This document shows, one piece after another, positions 9,316 to 21,764 of a stretch of DNA of 64,000 nucleotides. Both the position numbers and the translations under genes were made by a program. Location of the stretch: assembly GCA_039519185.1 (NCBI GenBank), contig CM076854.1:150993402-151057401 (forward strand). Direction: 5' to 3'. The stretch's first letter is position 1. Every line of letters begins with the position of its first letter. The stretch comes from Astragalus membranaceus (Eukaryota > Streptophyta > Magnoliopsida > Fabales > Fabaceae). The notes under the pieces were generated by a model. It was not told where the DNA came from. It ran no database searches and was given only the letters and a program-made list of their open reading frames with translations.

Positions 9316-12087
9316 ATGGATATAACTTCAGTGAAATGTCTTATAAACAGCATTTCACGATTCATTCTTCTAGTTTCTTGCCAAACAATAAAACCTGTGC
9401 CCCTTCAGAAGCACTGTAATAGTATGGTTGGTGTGTTGAAGAGTTTGAAACCAGTGCTTGATGATGTTGTGGATTACAAAATCCCTTTGGATGAACATCT
9501 GTGTCGAGAATGCGAAGAATTGGATATGCAGGTTAATGAAGCTAGGGAGTTCATTGAAACATGGAGCCCAAAGATGAGTAAATTTCACAGTGTAAGCAAT
9601 TACTTACTCATACTCAAACAATACCAGCACTTAGCAACTGTTATTTCAACCTCTTGACTGTTTTGTTGGCATTATTTTATTTTCAGATTCTTCAAAGTGG
9701 GGAGTTGTTGATAAAGTTACAGAGCATTTCACTTCAGATTTGTCACCTAATTGTTAGAAACCCAAAGTCAGCTTCATCTGTTTCAGTTTCGACCAATCTT
9801 CAGGTATGTCCAAAGTTGGAAATTACTTGTTTCGTGGAAATTAATTGATCAGTAAAATTATGAGTTTAATTGCTAGCAACTTTTTCAGCACTATATGCAG
9901 GAAATCCAGTGTATTAAGAAGGAACAAGCAATGGTTTATATAGAAGAAGCACTGGGGAACCTGAGGGATAATATTGAACCTTGCTACGAACATCTAAAGG
10001 AAATTACAGAATTACTTCAATTGACACCCTACCAGGAGCTGCTGAAAGAAAGTATTGCCGTGGAAAAGGAAAGGTTGGATGCGGAAGTCAATAAAACAAA
10101 AGGCGACTTAGATGAAAGTAACCAAATTGTGAATCTTGTGTGCAATTTACGCAACTACGTGATGAAAATTGAACGCCTTGAAGTCAAAAGTGGCGTCTCG
10201 GTCCCATCGTACTTTCGTTGCCCTTTATCATTGGAACTCATGTCGGATCCTGTTATCGTGGCCTCAGGTCAAACATATGAGAGACATTCTATCCAAATGT
10301 GGCTTGATCACGGGTTGACTGCTTGTCCCAAGACTCGTCAGCGACTTATGCATACAAATCTAATTCCCAATTACACTGTTAAAGCTATGATAACGAATTG
10401 GTGCGAGGAAAATAAAGTCGAACTTCCCAGTAATTCTAAGCACAGTACGTCAGCTCATATTTCCTCCCCTTCAGATTATTTATTGCATCAAGGTTTAGAT
10501 CGTGTGTGTAGTTTCGGTTCTTCACATAGTAGCAACTCCAATTCAAAATCATCTCTTCAAACTGGAAATGCATTTGAGAAGCAAAGAGATGATAACTCTT
10601 TCGGAATAAGTGGAGAATCCAATAGAAGCCAGAGTGTCGAGACAGAAAAGTTTGAGCAACTATCCCTTGCTCCTTCATGTAGTAACAGCAGAAGCGATTC
10701 GTTTTCAAGTTCTATTTCAAGTACTGACTATGTACTTCCACATTCAAAAGAGGCGTCAGTTATATCTAATAAGCATCAAAATGCGGTGTTGTCTGGAGAA
10801 ATTTCTAACGGGTGTCCTGCTTCTCCTACACGTAAAGAAATAGTGAATTCTCTATTGTTATCAAGAGAGCAATCTCAAAGCCCTGTATCAAAAATTGAAA
10901 AGGTGGAAAGTGAAATTAAGTCCAATAGCCATTCAAAAGTTGAGGCCCATCCTGTTTCGAACTCGGGATCTGATAAATTGACTACCACATCTCATGTAAA
11001 TAAGTTGATTGAAGATCTTCAAAGTCAATCAAATGAAACACAAACTACTGCTGCAGAAGAATTGAGGCTCCTTACGAAGCATAACATGGAAAACCGTATC
11101 ATCGTAGGGCAATGCGGGGCTATCACTCATTTACTTCCACTGCTATATTCAGAATTAAAGATAACACAAGAGCATACTGTGACAGCTATTCTGAATTTGT
11201 CAATTAATGAAGACAACAAAGCCTTGATTATGGAAGCAGGAGCTATAGAACCACTTATCCATGTTTTGCAGACAGGAAATGATGGTGCGAAGGAAAATTC
11301 TGCCGCTGCTCTATTCAGCCTTTCTGTAGTTGAAAACAACAAGGCGAAAATTGGTCGATCTGGTGCAGTTAAAGCTTTGGTGGATCTTCTAGCCTCAGGA
11401 ACTCTTAGAGGGAAGAAAGATGCCGCAACTGCTTTATTTAACTTATCGATATTTCACGAGAATAAAATTCGTATAGTTCACGCTGGAGCTGTGAAGTTTC
11501 TTGTCATGTTATTGGACCCTGCTGATGGAATGGTTGATAAGGCCGTTGCACTTTTGGCAAACTTGTCAACGATTGCGGAGGGTCGATTAGAAATTGCAAG
11601 GGAAGGGGGAATTCCGTTACTTGTTGAGCTTGTTGAGTTTGGTTCTAATAGAGGAAAGGAAAATGCTGCATCGATTCTGTTGCAATTATGCCTTCATAGT
11701 CGTAAGTTTTGTAACATTGTTCTTCAAGAAGGAGCTGTACCTCCTTTAGTTGGATTAACTCAATCTGGTACACCAAGAGCAAAGGAAAAGGTATGAAGCT
11801 AATTCTCTTTCAGTCATTTATCTTTGTAATTTACTTTGATGGTTAAATTTTTGTTAATTTGCACATACAATCAGTATTTTATCTTTATTTATAAACCAAA
11901 TACATCAGATATTCAATAAACCTAAAACTGCATTTTTTGTTTATAAATAGGTCCAGAGAGAGTACTAAGCATAATATGAAACATAAAAGAAATGTTGACG
12001 GTCTTGTTCACATGCATGCAGGCACAGCAACTTCTTAGTCATTTTCGCAATCAGCGTGAAGGAGCTACAGGGAAGCGGAAATCATGA
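9316..12087 (+). CDS. PUB3: U-box/ARM-repeat E3 ubiquitin ligase, PUB3-like, four coding exons
   Basis: Coding exons are 9316-9591, 9687-9803, 9889-11790 and 12022-12087, all with GT-AG junctions, giving about 786 residues, similar to the PUB2/3/4 class. Residues 1-230 form the U-box N-terminal domain (start MDITSVKCLINSISRF). Residues about 236-312 are the U-box, with CPLSLELMSDPV, SGQTYER, W, CPKTRQ and NYTVKAMI. A long Ser-rich linker follows, then ARM repeats from about residue 505 to the end (repeated GAI/GAV ... LLxLL ... AAxALxNLS units). Members bind an E2 through the U-box and recruit substrates through ARM repeats to ubiquitinate them in cytosol or nucleus; some act downstream of receptor kinases. 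The ATG follows an acceptor site at 9310 with no upstream in-frame start in that exon. No frameshift seen, so it looks functional. The subfamily name rests on recalled similarity, especially the N-terminus; PUB4 is the alternative. Confidence 0.9.
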
Positions 12088-12690
12088 AGATAGACAATTT
12101 TGGTTATTTTGTTTCCCTTTTCTTGTCTTAGTAACTCCCTCATCTACTTCTGCGTTTGAGGACTGTAGGAATCCTTTTATTACTATTTTGTATTTTTGCT
12201 TATTCTTTTTAAATGTATCATTTATGTCAGTGTCAAGTGTTTTATTTTTTTGTTGTAAAAAAAAGTGTTTTATTTTTTCTTCTGTAGAGTATTTAATTTT
12301 TTTCCTTTTATTTAGTTGGCTTTAATGGTTTCATTTCTTTCTAGTGGAGAGGTCTGTTATTAGGAATTAGGAACAGGTAAGCTAGTTTTGATGATGTAAA
12401 ACGCTGTTATGTTAGAGTGAAGAGTCTTAAATGATGTAGTCGCTGTTGTACATATTTGTATATATGGTATAAAATCTGGTGGTCCACCTTAAATTGTTGT
12501 ACTTTATTTTACTTTATTACTACTTATTCAAATCTATATCATTTTATGCTTTCATAGTTTCATTTCACTTTGACTTGTATATTATTATACTATATTACCT
12601 CTGCATGAAGAAAATGTACATTCAGAGGATGTAAAATTGATTTGCTAATTATGAATTTGATATCAGTTCTGGTCTCAACATTATAATTTT
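12088..12690 (+). other. 3' untranslated and intergenic region after PUB3
   Basis: AT-rich with T-runs and TTGTA-type polyadenylation-like signals around 12440-12510. No separate gene is supported. Confidence 0.45.
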
Positions 12691-12834
12691 TAGGCTTAAA
12701 TATATATTACCCCTGCAAATATCCTCATTTTCTATTTATCCCTGCAATTTTTTTTTAAAAACACCTTACAAATATTATGTGTTTTTAGTTACTCCCTGCT
12801 GTTAACTTTTCTGTTAAAAAATGACGTGGCAAAT

Positions 12835-13308
12835 TGAGATGATGTCAGCACTGACGTCAGTGCCACGTTTCACCATATTATTAGACTTTTGTGCCACGTG
12901 GCACTGAATGCCACGTCAGCATCCTATGTCACCATGGCCACGTGGCTCTGACATGTGCCACGTCAGTAACCAATGGATGGCTGCCACGTGGCACTAGCTT
13001 GGCTAAGTGGAGGTAAATGCTTACTCAAAAAAATAGAGATTTTGGTGGCCAATGGGGATTGAACCCATGACTGAGATGATGTCAGCACTGACGTCAGTGC
13101 CACGTTTCACCATATTATTAGACTTTTGTGCCACGTGGCACTGAATGCCACGTCAGCATCCTATGTCACCATGGCCACGTGGCTCTGACATGTGCCACGT
13201 CAGTAACCAATGGATGGCTGCCACGTGGCACTAACTTGGCTAAGTGGAGGTAAATGCTTACTTAAAAAAATAGAGATTTTGGTGGCCAATGGGGATTGAA
13301 CCCATGAC
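12835..13308. repeat. Near-perfect tandem duplication, 2 x 237 bp, rich in ACGT palindromes
   Basis: Copy 1 is 12835-13071 and copy 2 is 13072-13308. I count only two differences (ACTAGCTT/ACTAACTT and CTCAAAA/CTTAAAA), so about 99% identity. Each copy contains GCACTGACGTCAGTGC, GTGCCACGTGGCAC, ATGCCACGTCAGCAT, GGCCACGTGG and TGCCACGTGGCA. These are perfect or near-perfect dyads centred on ACGT (G-box and C-box cores). Confidence 0.95.
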
Positions 13309-13345
13309 CCCAAAGTGGCAAACCGCTCCTAACCACCGAGCCACA
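13281..13345 (-). other. tRNA-like pol III module on the minus strand
   Basis: Read on the minus strand, GTGGCTCGGTGGTTAGG matches an A-box and, about 35 bp on, GGGTTCAATCCCC matches a B-box. The spacing is tRNA-like, but the module lacks acceptor-stem pairing over a full 73-nt cloverleaf as far as I can see. A second B-box half lies at 13054-13066 through the tandem duplication. Confidence 0.5.
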
Positions 13346-13907
13346 TGAGTATTTGAGATTATTGACTCACCTACAAATATATAATACATAATTGCCACTT
13401 AATTTTTTTAAAAAAATCTGGAAAAATACAAATCTTCATCTTCAACCTTGAACAAAAATGAAAAAAAATGAAATCCAATCGAATCTTCCTGGGTTCGTGG
13501 TGATTGAATCGTTTTAACAGTTTCACAAATCTTCATATTCAAAACGAAAATAAAGATTAAATCGTTCCTGGGTTTCGTTTATGGACAAATCAAATCTGAA
13601 ATCGAGATAGGAAAATGGGTTTCGATTTTGAGAAGATGAACGAATTTGAAACCGAAGCTGATGACTTGCTTTGAGAAGATGAACGAAAATGGGTTTTTGA
13701 AATCGAATCTGAAATCGAATCTGTTCTTTATGTACTCTGGGTTTATTATTGTTGTTGAGGATGATGTTGATGAGGAATGATGATGATGAATTTGGGGATG
13801 AATTTCTGGGTTTTTGCAGAACGAAATAAGAACAAAAAATCTACTGGGATTAAAATCGATTTCGTTTATTGATTTCAGATCTGAGATTTTGTTTTCCAGT
13901 TTGTATT

Positions 13908-14062
13908 GATGATGATGATGATGATGATGATTCCAAAAACGAAATTCACAAACGAGATCTAAGAACCAATTCGATTTTGTTTTCCAGTTTGTATTGATGA
14001 TGATGATGATTCCAGATTGCAGCCATTTGCGTTGATGATGATGATTTCATTTTCTACTTATG

Positions 14063-14106
<44 letters not shown>
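13908..14106. repeat. GAT microsatellites and a (TA)n tract
   Basis: (GAT)n lies at about 13908-13931, with a second GAT cluster near 13997-14012 preceded by the same TTTCCAGTTTGTATT context, so it is a local duplication. An (AT)n run spans 14064-14106. Confidence 0.85.
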
Positions 14107-14111
<5 letters not shown>

Positions 14112-14857
14112 TGTGTAAAAAAAACAAATATTTAAGCCTAAGTTTTATATCTTTGAAAAATTGTATCAGTTCATCTCGATTTTTTGTTTGTGGTATCCGG
14201 TTGTTTATATCAGTTGTTTACTTGTTTCATGGGTTCTCTCATTGCATTTTTTCCTTTAAAACAGTCTTACGAACCGAGATCGTCGGGGGCGCACCCGTTC
14301 CGACATGCTGGCAGAAATTACTTTTCGAATGTGTTGCTCCAACCGTGAACTGGTCACACGGTTTGTTCGCAACTTTACAAAAGCGTAACCATTACTTAGT
14401 TTCTGTGTACTAACACATTTCTGAAAGAACAATCTTTTTTTTTTGTTAGTTCTTTTATGATAAGATATTTTTGTTAATTCAAGACTCAACTTTTATTCTA
14501 TATATCATTCATTAAACCAAAAGGATTTCGGCACCTAACGTGAATAGATGCCATATGTTTACACTTTGAATCAGAAAACAAAACTACCAAAAAACAGAAA
14601 GCATATAAAGAGAATTTGTTAAAGAAAATATCAGTTGAAAATCACAACAAAGATATCAGTATTATCATGCTTTACTTTTCCACGAGAAGAGAGAAACATC
14701 AAGGAAAAAATGCGGGCAGATTTGCCTCCTATATGCACCCTGGCCCCTGCGTAGATTTTGATAGTACAATTTGGATGCGCAGATTACAAATTTCCTTAAC
14801 CTTAACCAATCACATCACAAGTGACTATTAGCTTTAGTTTTACAAAAGAAAATAATA

Positions 14858-14959
14858 CTCCCTCCGTCCCAAAATATAAACATCAAAAGTACATGTACCA
14901 CAAAATATTAACTTTTGTCCAAACACATATACTTTTGGTACCTATATTTTGGGACGGAG
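14858..14959. mobile_element. Stowaway-type MITE, 102 bp
   Basis: Termini CTCCCTCCGTCCCAAAATATA and TATATTTTGGGACGGAG are inverted repeats flanked by TA on both sides (14856-14857 and 14960-14961). This is the Tc1/mariner Stowaway signature. Confidence 0.9.
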
Positions 14960-16678
14960 TACTACGACATCATGCCACATTTTACAATTGAGTGTCGTTT
15001 TTTGGTAGATGGCATGGCAAATGTTTTGAATCTATACTTAGTTTAATAAACACTAGTACTCATCAAGTAAAAATAAGTGAGCATAATGTTGGACTCCCTT
15101 CCCATATAAAGAAAGTAAAAATAAAAGACCATAATGTTAGACTCGCTTTCTATATGAAGAAAGACCCAAATATTGTAGCTTACTATGTCTCACTTGTTTA
15201 AGTGGAGAGGGGGAAAAGGCATTAGAGAAATAAAGGTATCATCAATGACATACAGTTTCTAAAATTTAACTTTGTATCTCGTGGACTTAAATGGATGGGG
15301 CGAAAAGGAAATATGTCATGAAATCGCCGTGCTATGCTCTCGTGGTGAACTCTCTGGTAGCTGGTGTCTTCATCCTCCTTCGTCGCTGCGACGGTTGATA
15401 TCTCTAGATGCCTTGCATGTTGGAGGCGATGATGGTTCGATTTAGGGTTTCGTGGCGCTTTGGAGGTGTTCGGCTTCGAATCGTACTTTTGTGGGTCTCC
15501 TACTTTAAGATTAGTTTCACTTCATCGAGATCGGATTGTACTTGTTTATTTTCTCTAGTTGGACTAGTTTGTTTATTGGACTGGGTTGACCCGATGTGGT
15601 GCCCTTTTTGGGCTCAGCTCACTAGTTGAACTTATGGTTCTTCACTTTCAATGCTTGATCGGAGAAAAGAGATCTGGTGCGAGAAATATTCCATTCTCAT
15701 AGTAGCTGCAGATTTGGGTATTTTGGCTTCTTTTACTCATTTGTAAATATTTGTGCTTTGTTGTTTTGGTAGGTTGTTGGCACATTCTTTGCACCATATT
15801 GAGACTCTCTTATGCCCTTATTTGATTATAGTAGAACTTTTTTTTAGTTTGGACGACTCATAATTTTTACTCTTCCTTTGAAGAGCTTCCTTAAAGATGG
15901 ATCCCGGTTGATTGGTTTATGGAGCACGAATCAACCAGCTACCTCTGATTTGCATTATTGTTTTATGACCTGAGAATAAGAGGGCTAAGACCTATTATTA
16001 GCAGTTCCTTTTTTTGGTCAACATTTGTAGTTGAGTTCCTGAATCCATAGTGATAGTAGTACCAACATGTAACTAAGATTGGGTCCACTGAAGGCTGAAA
16101 TCCACTAACTTCTGTCATCAAAAGCCCTGCCCTCTTCTCTTTCTAGCTCGTTGTCAAATCATTAGGCAAATTGAAACAACCCCTTTATTAATTAATTATT
16201 TTTGTTTAAATATTGTTACTTAAATGATTTATGTTGCATATATCTGACAAATCTGAGACAAAAGTGCATGCACACGTTGGAATTGTACGTAAAGAGAAAT
16301 AACCTATGTTATTTATGTTAAAGTTAAAGTTCCATCGTTGGTGAATCCAAAGTAGTAGTAGTGAATCCAAAGAGAAATAACATTGGTTATTTATGATATG
16401 CTTTCCCTCCCACGAATGGCGGAACCGACAGTTTCAGTTCTTGAATTAACCTAGCTACACTCCACCAATAAGGCACATTAAGAGTTTAGACCAACCCCAA
16501 TGGGGGTGTTTATCGGGTAATTACTCAATTGATATCACATAAGCACTATCATTTGAGGAGGAAAAATATATTATGAGAAATACTTGCATAGACTCGTACA
16601 TAACACTCATTATTAGGCATAATCCGTGCAAATTTGGCACGTCATTAAATTAAAGGAAAAATAGTAGTTGTCTATTTC
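14960..16678. other. No supportable gene
   Basis: 15290-15680 is less AT-rich and resembles an untranslated or LINE-like leader, but no domain can be recognised in any frame. The longest frame there (about 73 residues) has no family signature. The rest is AT-rich and unremarkable. Confidence 0.45.
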
Positions 16679-16694
16679 ACCTTTCTCTTATCTG

Positions 16695-16826
16695 TCCCAG
16701 GAAGGTAGTTCAATTGGCGAGCTAAGGGACATGAAGGAGTTGCAAAGTTGCAAGAAGGAGGTCCAGGGTTCAAACCCTGGAAACTAACATTCCCCCACCC
16801 CCACTAACATTTGCTTATAAAAAAAA
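16695..16826 (+). mobile_element. tRNA-derived SINE with 16-bp target duplication
   Basis: Flanked by ACCTTTCTCTTATCTG at 16679-16694 and 16827-16842. It has an A-box (TAGTTCAATTGGC) and a B-box (GGTTCAAACCC) about 50 bp later, a CCACCCCCACTAACA block, and ends in an A-run. Perfect duplications suggest a recent insertion. Confidence 0.85.
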
Positions 16827-16829
16827 ACC

Positions 16830-17205
16830 TTTCTCTTATCTGCATCCATCATATACACCTACACTCTCCAAAGAAAATATTTAATTACATCTCATAACAT
16901 TCTAAGACAAAATATAAGAGAAAGAAAAAGTCAAATATAAACCTAAAGTGTTTTTTGACTGGCGCATCTTGTAAATGAGAACTTGAGCCCATATATATAA
17001 ATTTCGTTTCCATCTTCCTTCACAAAACTAGGCAATATGAGACTTCTTCAAGATGCTCAATTTCATCAACTCCAACAATCTCCACATTGATTGTAATTGA
17101 TACATGAGACATCTTCCGTTTTCATTGTCTATATGCCGAAAGCCATCGACATAATCTCATAACACACCTTGCATCAACCAATGCCCATGTGCTATTTTGA
17201 ATCTG
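16830..17205 (-). repeat. Flank of the copia insertion, with a second copy at 38130-38214 and 38761-38830
   Basis: The string CATCTTGTAAATGAGAACT ... ACAAAACTAGGCAATATG ... GAGACTTCTTCAAGATGCTC recurs at 38136-38830, where a hAT element interrupts it. It continues across the copia insertion into 36744-37075, which on the minus strand looks like an older copia gag end. The final ATCTG (17201-17205) is the target duplication of the copia element. Confidence 0.5.
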
Positions 17206-17450
17206 TGTTAGATATATACATATTGTAAATTTATTTTCATTGTTATTTAGTTAACCATAGTTTGGTCATATTGTAGCTAGGGTTGGTTTGCTGTTTAGAA
17301 TGAGTTTAGTTAAAACAGAATTTAGTTCTGTTAGTTATTTTTGGTTTTCATCTTTCAGTTAGAGAGCACAACTGCTCAAACTAATACTGTGTATATATTC
17401 TGATTTCATCATTAATGGAAAGCAAGCTTTTGATTTCTTCATTCCTAACA
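17206..17450 (+). repeat. Copia 5' LTR
   Basis: 245 bp, TGTTAG...CCTAACA, immediately followed by the tRNA-Met-type primer-binding site. Confidence 0.95.
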
Positions 17451-17601
17451 TGGTATCAGTTGAAAATCACAGCTTTTTCCGCATCTCTCTCTCTGATTCC
17501 CTTTCGCAAATCCGCGAACCCTAAATCCCTTTTTTCTCTCCTTTTCACGATTTCTTCCCTTTCTCTTTCAATCACGTTCGATTGACTCTCCTCCACCTTC
17601 A

Positions 17602-18540
17602 ATGGTTTCTTCTGATTCCACTGATTCGAGTTCCCAATCACCTCCACCACGCTGTCGCCGTTCATCTTCGAAACGCGACGACGCTTCCGATTCGTACTTT
17701 ATCCACTCCAACGAGAATCCTTCGCTGAAATTACTCACTCCAGTACTTGAAGGTACCAACTATCACTGTTGGATTCAAGCCATGACAATGGCGTTGGAAA
17801 TGAAGAACAAGTTTGCATTTGTTGATGGTTCGATCGAGAAACCTCTCGTCTCCGATCCAATGTTCCCTAAATGGAAGCGCTGCAATATGCTCGTTCTGGC
17901 TTGGATCAATCACTCGATTTCAACAGAGATTCATCAAGCATTCTCTGGATTACCGATGCCTACAATGTTTGGAAGGAATTATGGAATCGATTCTCGCAAG
18001 GTGACAACACCCGCATCTACCATCTCCAGCAATAAATCTTTTCTCTGAAACAAGAATATCTATCGGTGAGTACCTATTTCACTAAAATGCGTGCGCTGTG
18101 GGATGAACTTTGTAATTTCATTCCAATTCCTACTTGTACTTCGTCCACTGGATGCTGCTGTGGTGCTTCCAAAATCGTTAACGGTTATCGTGATCGTGAT
18201 TCTGTTATGAGCTTCTTGCAAGGTCTCAATGATAACTATGCTGCTGTGCGTTCATAAATCTTGCTCATGGAGCCCTTGCCTACGTTACCTAAGGTCTATT
18301 CCATGATCGTTCAACAAGAACGTCAACTCGATTCTTCGGTCACTCCTGATCCTCTCATTGCACATGTCTCTGCTCAGCAAGAACGCCCTGTTGCTCAAGG
18401 TCGTGGTAAAGGCAAACCTCCTTTTCAACGTGGTAACCGTTTATGCACTTTTTGCAATCGCACGAATCACACCGTGGAAACATGTTTCTTGAAACATGGT
18501 TATCCTTCTGGATTCAAGACCAAGAAGTCCATTCAGAACG
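17602..18540 (+). pseudogene. Copia gag, frameshifted
   Basis: Translation starts at the ATG at 17602 (MVSSDSTDSSSQ...). It shows the copia gag motif LEGTNYHCWIQAM and FAFVDGSIEKP, then shifts frame near 17970-18060, continues with YFTKMRALWDELCNF and VMSFLQGLNDNYAAVRS, meets a stop at 18255, and resumes through the zinc knuckle CTFCNRTNHTVETCFLKHG. Gag normally packages the RNA into particles; at least one shift and one stop make this copy inactive. Confidence 0.8.
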
Positions 18541-19148
18541 TTACCACAGACCCCTCTGCTGCTTCTGATGCTTCGCAAAACTCTCCTCTCTTGAACCTCA
18601 CTACTGAACAAATTCAGAGTCTCCTATTTCTCATTCCTGCAACCACACCTACGGCCACAGTGTCTGCTAACATGGTCAGTGCACACCACATTGCCTCTGG
18701 TTACACTGACGAAGGTAATTTGTTCATTCTATGGCTTGTTGATACCGGTGCCACAGACCACATATGCTCCTCACTTGCATTCTTTACATCATATAGAGCC
18801 ATCAAATCTGTTTCAATTAATCTACCAAGTGGCCAAACTACATTCCCATGCTTCAAAGGAACTGTAGTATTATCTCCCTTTCTCACTCTCTATGATGTTT
18901 TTTATGTTCCTAATTTCAAATCCAACATTATCTCTGTAGGCCAATTGACTGAAACTAGCAATTGTAAGGCAATATTTGATGGCAACGACTGTGTTTTGCA
19001 GGATATCCCATCGAAGAGGATGATTGGAAGCGCTAAGTTGAATGGAAGACTCTACCATTTGATGATCTCTCGCAAGGACGTTGCCTCTGCTTCTCACCCA
19101 ATAAACTGTAACTCTGTTTCCCTTACTTCAAGTAGCATTGACTTGTGA
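18541..19148 (+). pseudogene. Copia aspartic protease and gag-pre-integrase region
   Basis: Continues the gag frame. LVDTGATDHICSS is the DTGA protease active site; LPSGQ and YDVFYVPNFKSNIISVGQL are the typical downstream protease blocks. The frame stops at 19146, just before the integrase zinc-binding part, which is degraded at 19150-19340. Confidence 0.8.
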
Positions 19149-19319
19149 AACCATAGGTTAGGACACCCATCTAGTTCTAGCTATAATCTAGTTAGAAAAT
19201 TGCATTGTAATTTGCCACATTTAATAAATGACATGCACCTGTGATACATGCCATTTTGCAAAGCAAACGAAATTACCATTTGCTATTCACAACTCTTTGA
19301 CACAAAATTGTTTTGATTT

Positions 19320-20060
19320 ATTCACATTGACATTTGGGGCCCCATGGCCACCCCATCTATTAATGGAAATAGATATTTTCTCACAATTGTAGATGATAAA
19401 TCTAGGTTTACTTGGATTAAACTTTTCAAAAATAAGTTTGAAACACGGCCAGCCCTAACTCATTTTGTCTCCTATGTTCAAACTCAATTCAATGTCCAAA
19501 TTAAAACCATTAGATCTGATAATGGAAAAGAATTCTTGTTCCCTGATTTTTACCTTCAAAGGGCATTATACATAAAAGAACTTGCATTGAAATACCACAA
19601 CAAAATGGAATTATTGAAAGAAAACACCAGCACATTTTGAATGTTGTTAGGTCTCTCATGTTCCAATCCAACCTTCCCTTACCCTTTTGGGATTTCTCTG
19701 TCTAACATGCAATCAATCTTATTAACCAACTACCCTCCCCATCTCTTGGTTCCAACTCTCCCTACTTCATTCTCCATAAAACACACCTTGATATAACCAA
19801 TCTCAGAGTTTTTGGCTCCCTTTGCTATGCTACCACACTAGTTGCTCACCGTACCAAATTCCAATCCCGTGCTAGAAAATGTATCTACCTTGGCCACACA
19901 CAAGGGGTCAAGGGTTACCTCCTTTTGGATCTCCACAACCATGAAATATTTCTATCCAGAAATGTCACTTCTTATGAACACATTTTCCCTTATCAACAAA
20001 ATTCAACCAATCCTACTCAACCCTCACCTTCAATACCAACACCCTCTAGAATCAATCTAA
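19320..20060 (+). pseudogene. Copia integrase core, broken
   Basis: 19344-19640 encodes FLTIVDDKSRFTW and TIRSDNGKEF, the first two acidic positions of the DDE integrase core. The third, in the ELLKENTSTF-adjacent region, is present only after a shift. Weaker downstream fragments match the integrase C-terminal part (RKCIYLGHTQGVKGY in another frame near 19870-19920). The domain is not intact. Confidence 0.7.
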
Positions 20061-20486
20061 CAAACTTGTTTTCCTTCCTTCCTTACAGCTCTACAAACCA
20101 TTCTGCACCTACTATTCCTCCTCCCTCAACACTTCCTACAAGTGCCACTCATGATCCCACCAATGACATTGAGCCTTCACCTTCAATACCTCTCACAAGT
20201 GCCATTCATTGCCCCATCATTAAACCTGAGCCCTCACTCTCAGCCCCTATTCATGAACCACCTCCTACTAGGCAATCAACTAGAACAAAATTTCCCGATC
20301 CTACTTGCAAGATTATCACTGTGGTATGGTTTCCTCTTCTCCTAGTGATTCCCCATCCTCAGGTATGCCTTATCCCTTATCTACAATTTTGTCTTATGAT
20401 AATTTGTCTCCCTCCCATTCTTCCTTTATTGCTAGTGTTTCTAGTTTTGTTGAACCCACATCTTATCAACAAGCTGTCCAACATCA

Positions 20487-21764
20487 ATGTTGGGGAGATG
20501 CCATGAAATATTCATGAAGAGGTTAGATGTTAACAACGCTTTTCTTCATGGTGATATTCATGAAGAGGTTTACATGAAGATTCCTCCTGGCTTTCCTGTT
20601 TCTAGTCCTAAGCAAGTGTGTAGGCTCCACAAGTCTCTCTATGGCTTGAAACAAGCTAGTAGGCAGTGGAATTCCACCCTTGTCTCCTTACTACCGTCTC
20701 TAGGATATACACAGTCCAAACATGATTATTTTGTTATGGTAAAGACTGCAAGTTCCCATTTAACCATCTTACTCATTTATGTAGACGATATTGTGCTCAC
20801 GGGTAACAACTTGGCAGAAATTACATCTGTTAAATCCATACTTGACAAAAAGCTCAAAATTAAAGATCTTGGCACTCTTAAATTTTTTCTTGGTTTGGAA
20901 GTTGCAAGATCAAATGCAGGCCTTGTCCTTTCACAGAGAAAATACGCCCTGAAGCTCCTTGAAGATGCTGGCTTACTTGCTTGTAAACTAGCCTCTACAC
21001 CTATTCTACCAGGTCTTAAATTGAGCACCACCATAGGTACTCCACTTCCTGACCCTACCACTTATAGGAGACTTATTGGGCGATTGATTTACCTCATCAA
21101 CACTAGGCCTGATGTCTCCTATGCTGTGCACAAGTTGAGTCAATTTCTATCCACTCCTATGGACACTCATATGAATGCTGCCATTCACATTCTGAAATAC
21201 ATTAAGTGCGGTCCTGGACTTGGTCTTTTTTACAGTTCTACTTCGGATGGGTTACAGAAAGCCTTTAGTGATGCTGATTGGGCTGCCTGCCTTGACAGCT
21301 AGAGGTCTATTACTGGTCTAAGTGTATTCTTTGGTTCATCCCTCGTTAGTTGGAAATCTAAGAAACAAAGCATTGTTTCTAGGTCTTCAAGTGAAGCAGA
21401 ATACAGGGCCCTTGCCATCACTGCATCAGATATTCAGCGGATCCATTATCTCCTTAAATATTTGCATCAATCTCATGACAAGGCCGCCTCTCTCTACTGT
21501 GACAGCAAGTCTGCTATTCACATTGCACAAAATCTCATTTTTCATGAACGTACTAAGCATATAGAGCTGGATTGTCACCTCATTCGTGACAAGGTACAAG
21601 CTGGGATCATCCATCTTATACCTATTCCAACCAAGGCTCAAGTTGCTGATATTTATACCAAGCCTTTGCAACCCAAACAGTTTGCTGCTTTGTTATCCAA
21701 GTTGAACCTGAAGAACATCCATGCTTGTTGTGCAAAAAGGTGTGCAGGTATACACAGTCTTTAA
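20487..21764 (+). pseudogene. Copia reverse transcriptase and RNase H, nearly complete
   Basis: Encodes LDVNNAFLHGDIHEEVYM, LHKSLYGLKQASRQW and the catalytic YVDDI of copia RT, then LGTLKFFLGLEVAR. A stop at 21301 separates this from the RNase H part in a second frame (SRSSSEAEYRAL, LYCDSKSAIHIAQN, HIELDCHLIRD, VADIYTKPL). The N-terminal RT fingers are missing. It ends a few codons before the Athila insertion at 21726. Confidence 0.85.

Larger units (their letters stand above)
12691..14140. mobile_element. Mutator-like non-autonomous element with short terminal repeats
   Basis: Begins TAGGCTTAAATA and ends TATTTAAGCCTA, a perfect 12-bp inverted pair. The left arm continues TATATTACCCCTGCAAATATCC, with TTTAAAAACACCTTACAAAT and CTGTTAAC farther in. 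This is the same arm organisation as the Mutator element at 56245-59782 (ACCCCTGCAAATA, TTTAAAAACACCTTGCAAAT). The right arm lacks the longer match, and no clear 9-bp duplication is seen. It encloses a 237-bp tandem duplication, a tRNA-like module (13281-13345), GAT and TA microsatellites and no transposase. Confidence 0.55.

Noticed and set aside
13281..13345. True tRNA genes at the A-box/B-box modules (also 37728-37790, 48040-48110, 16695-16826)
   Set aside because: Stem pairing of a full cloverleaf is not evident, lengths differ from tRNA, and each lies within a repeat element.
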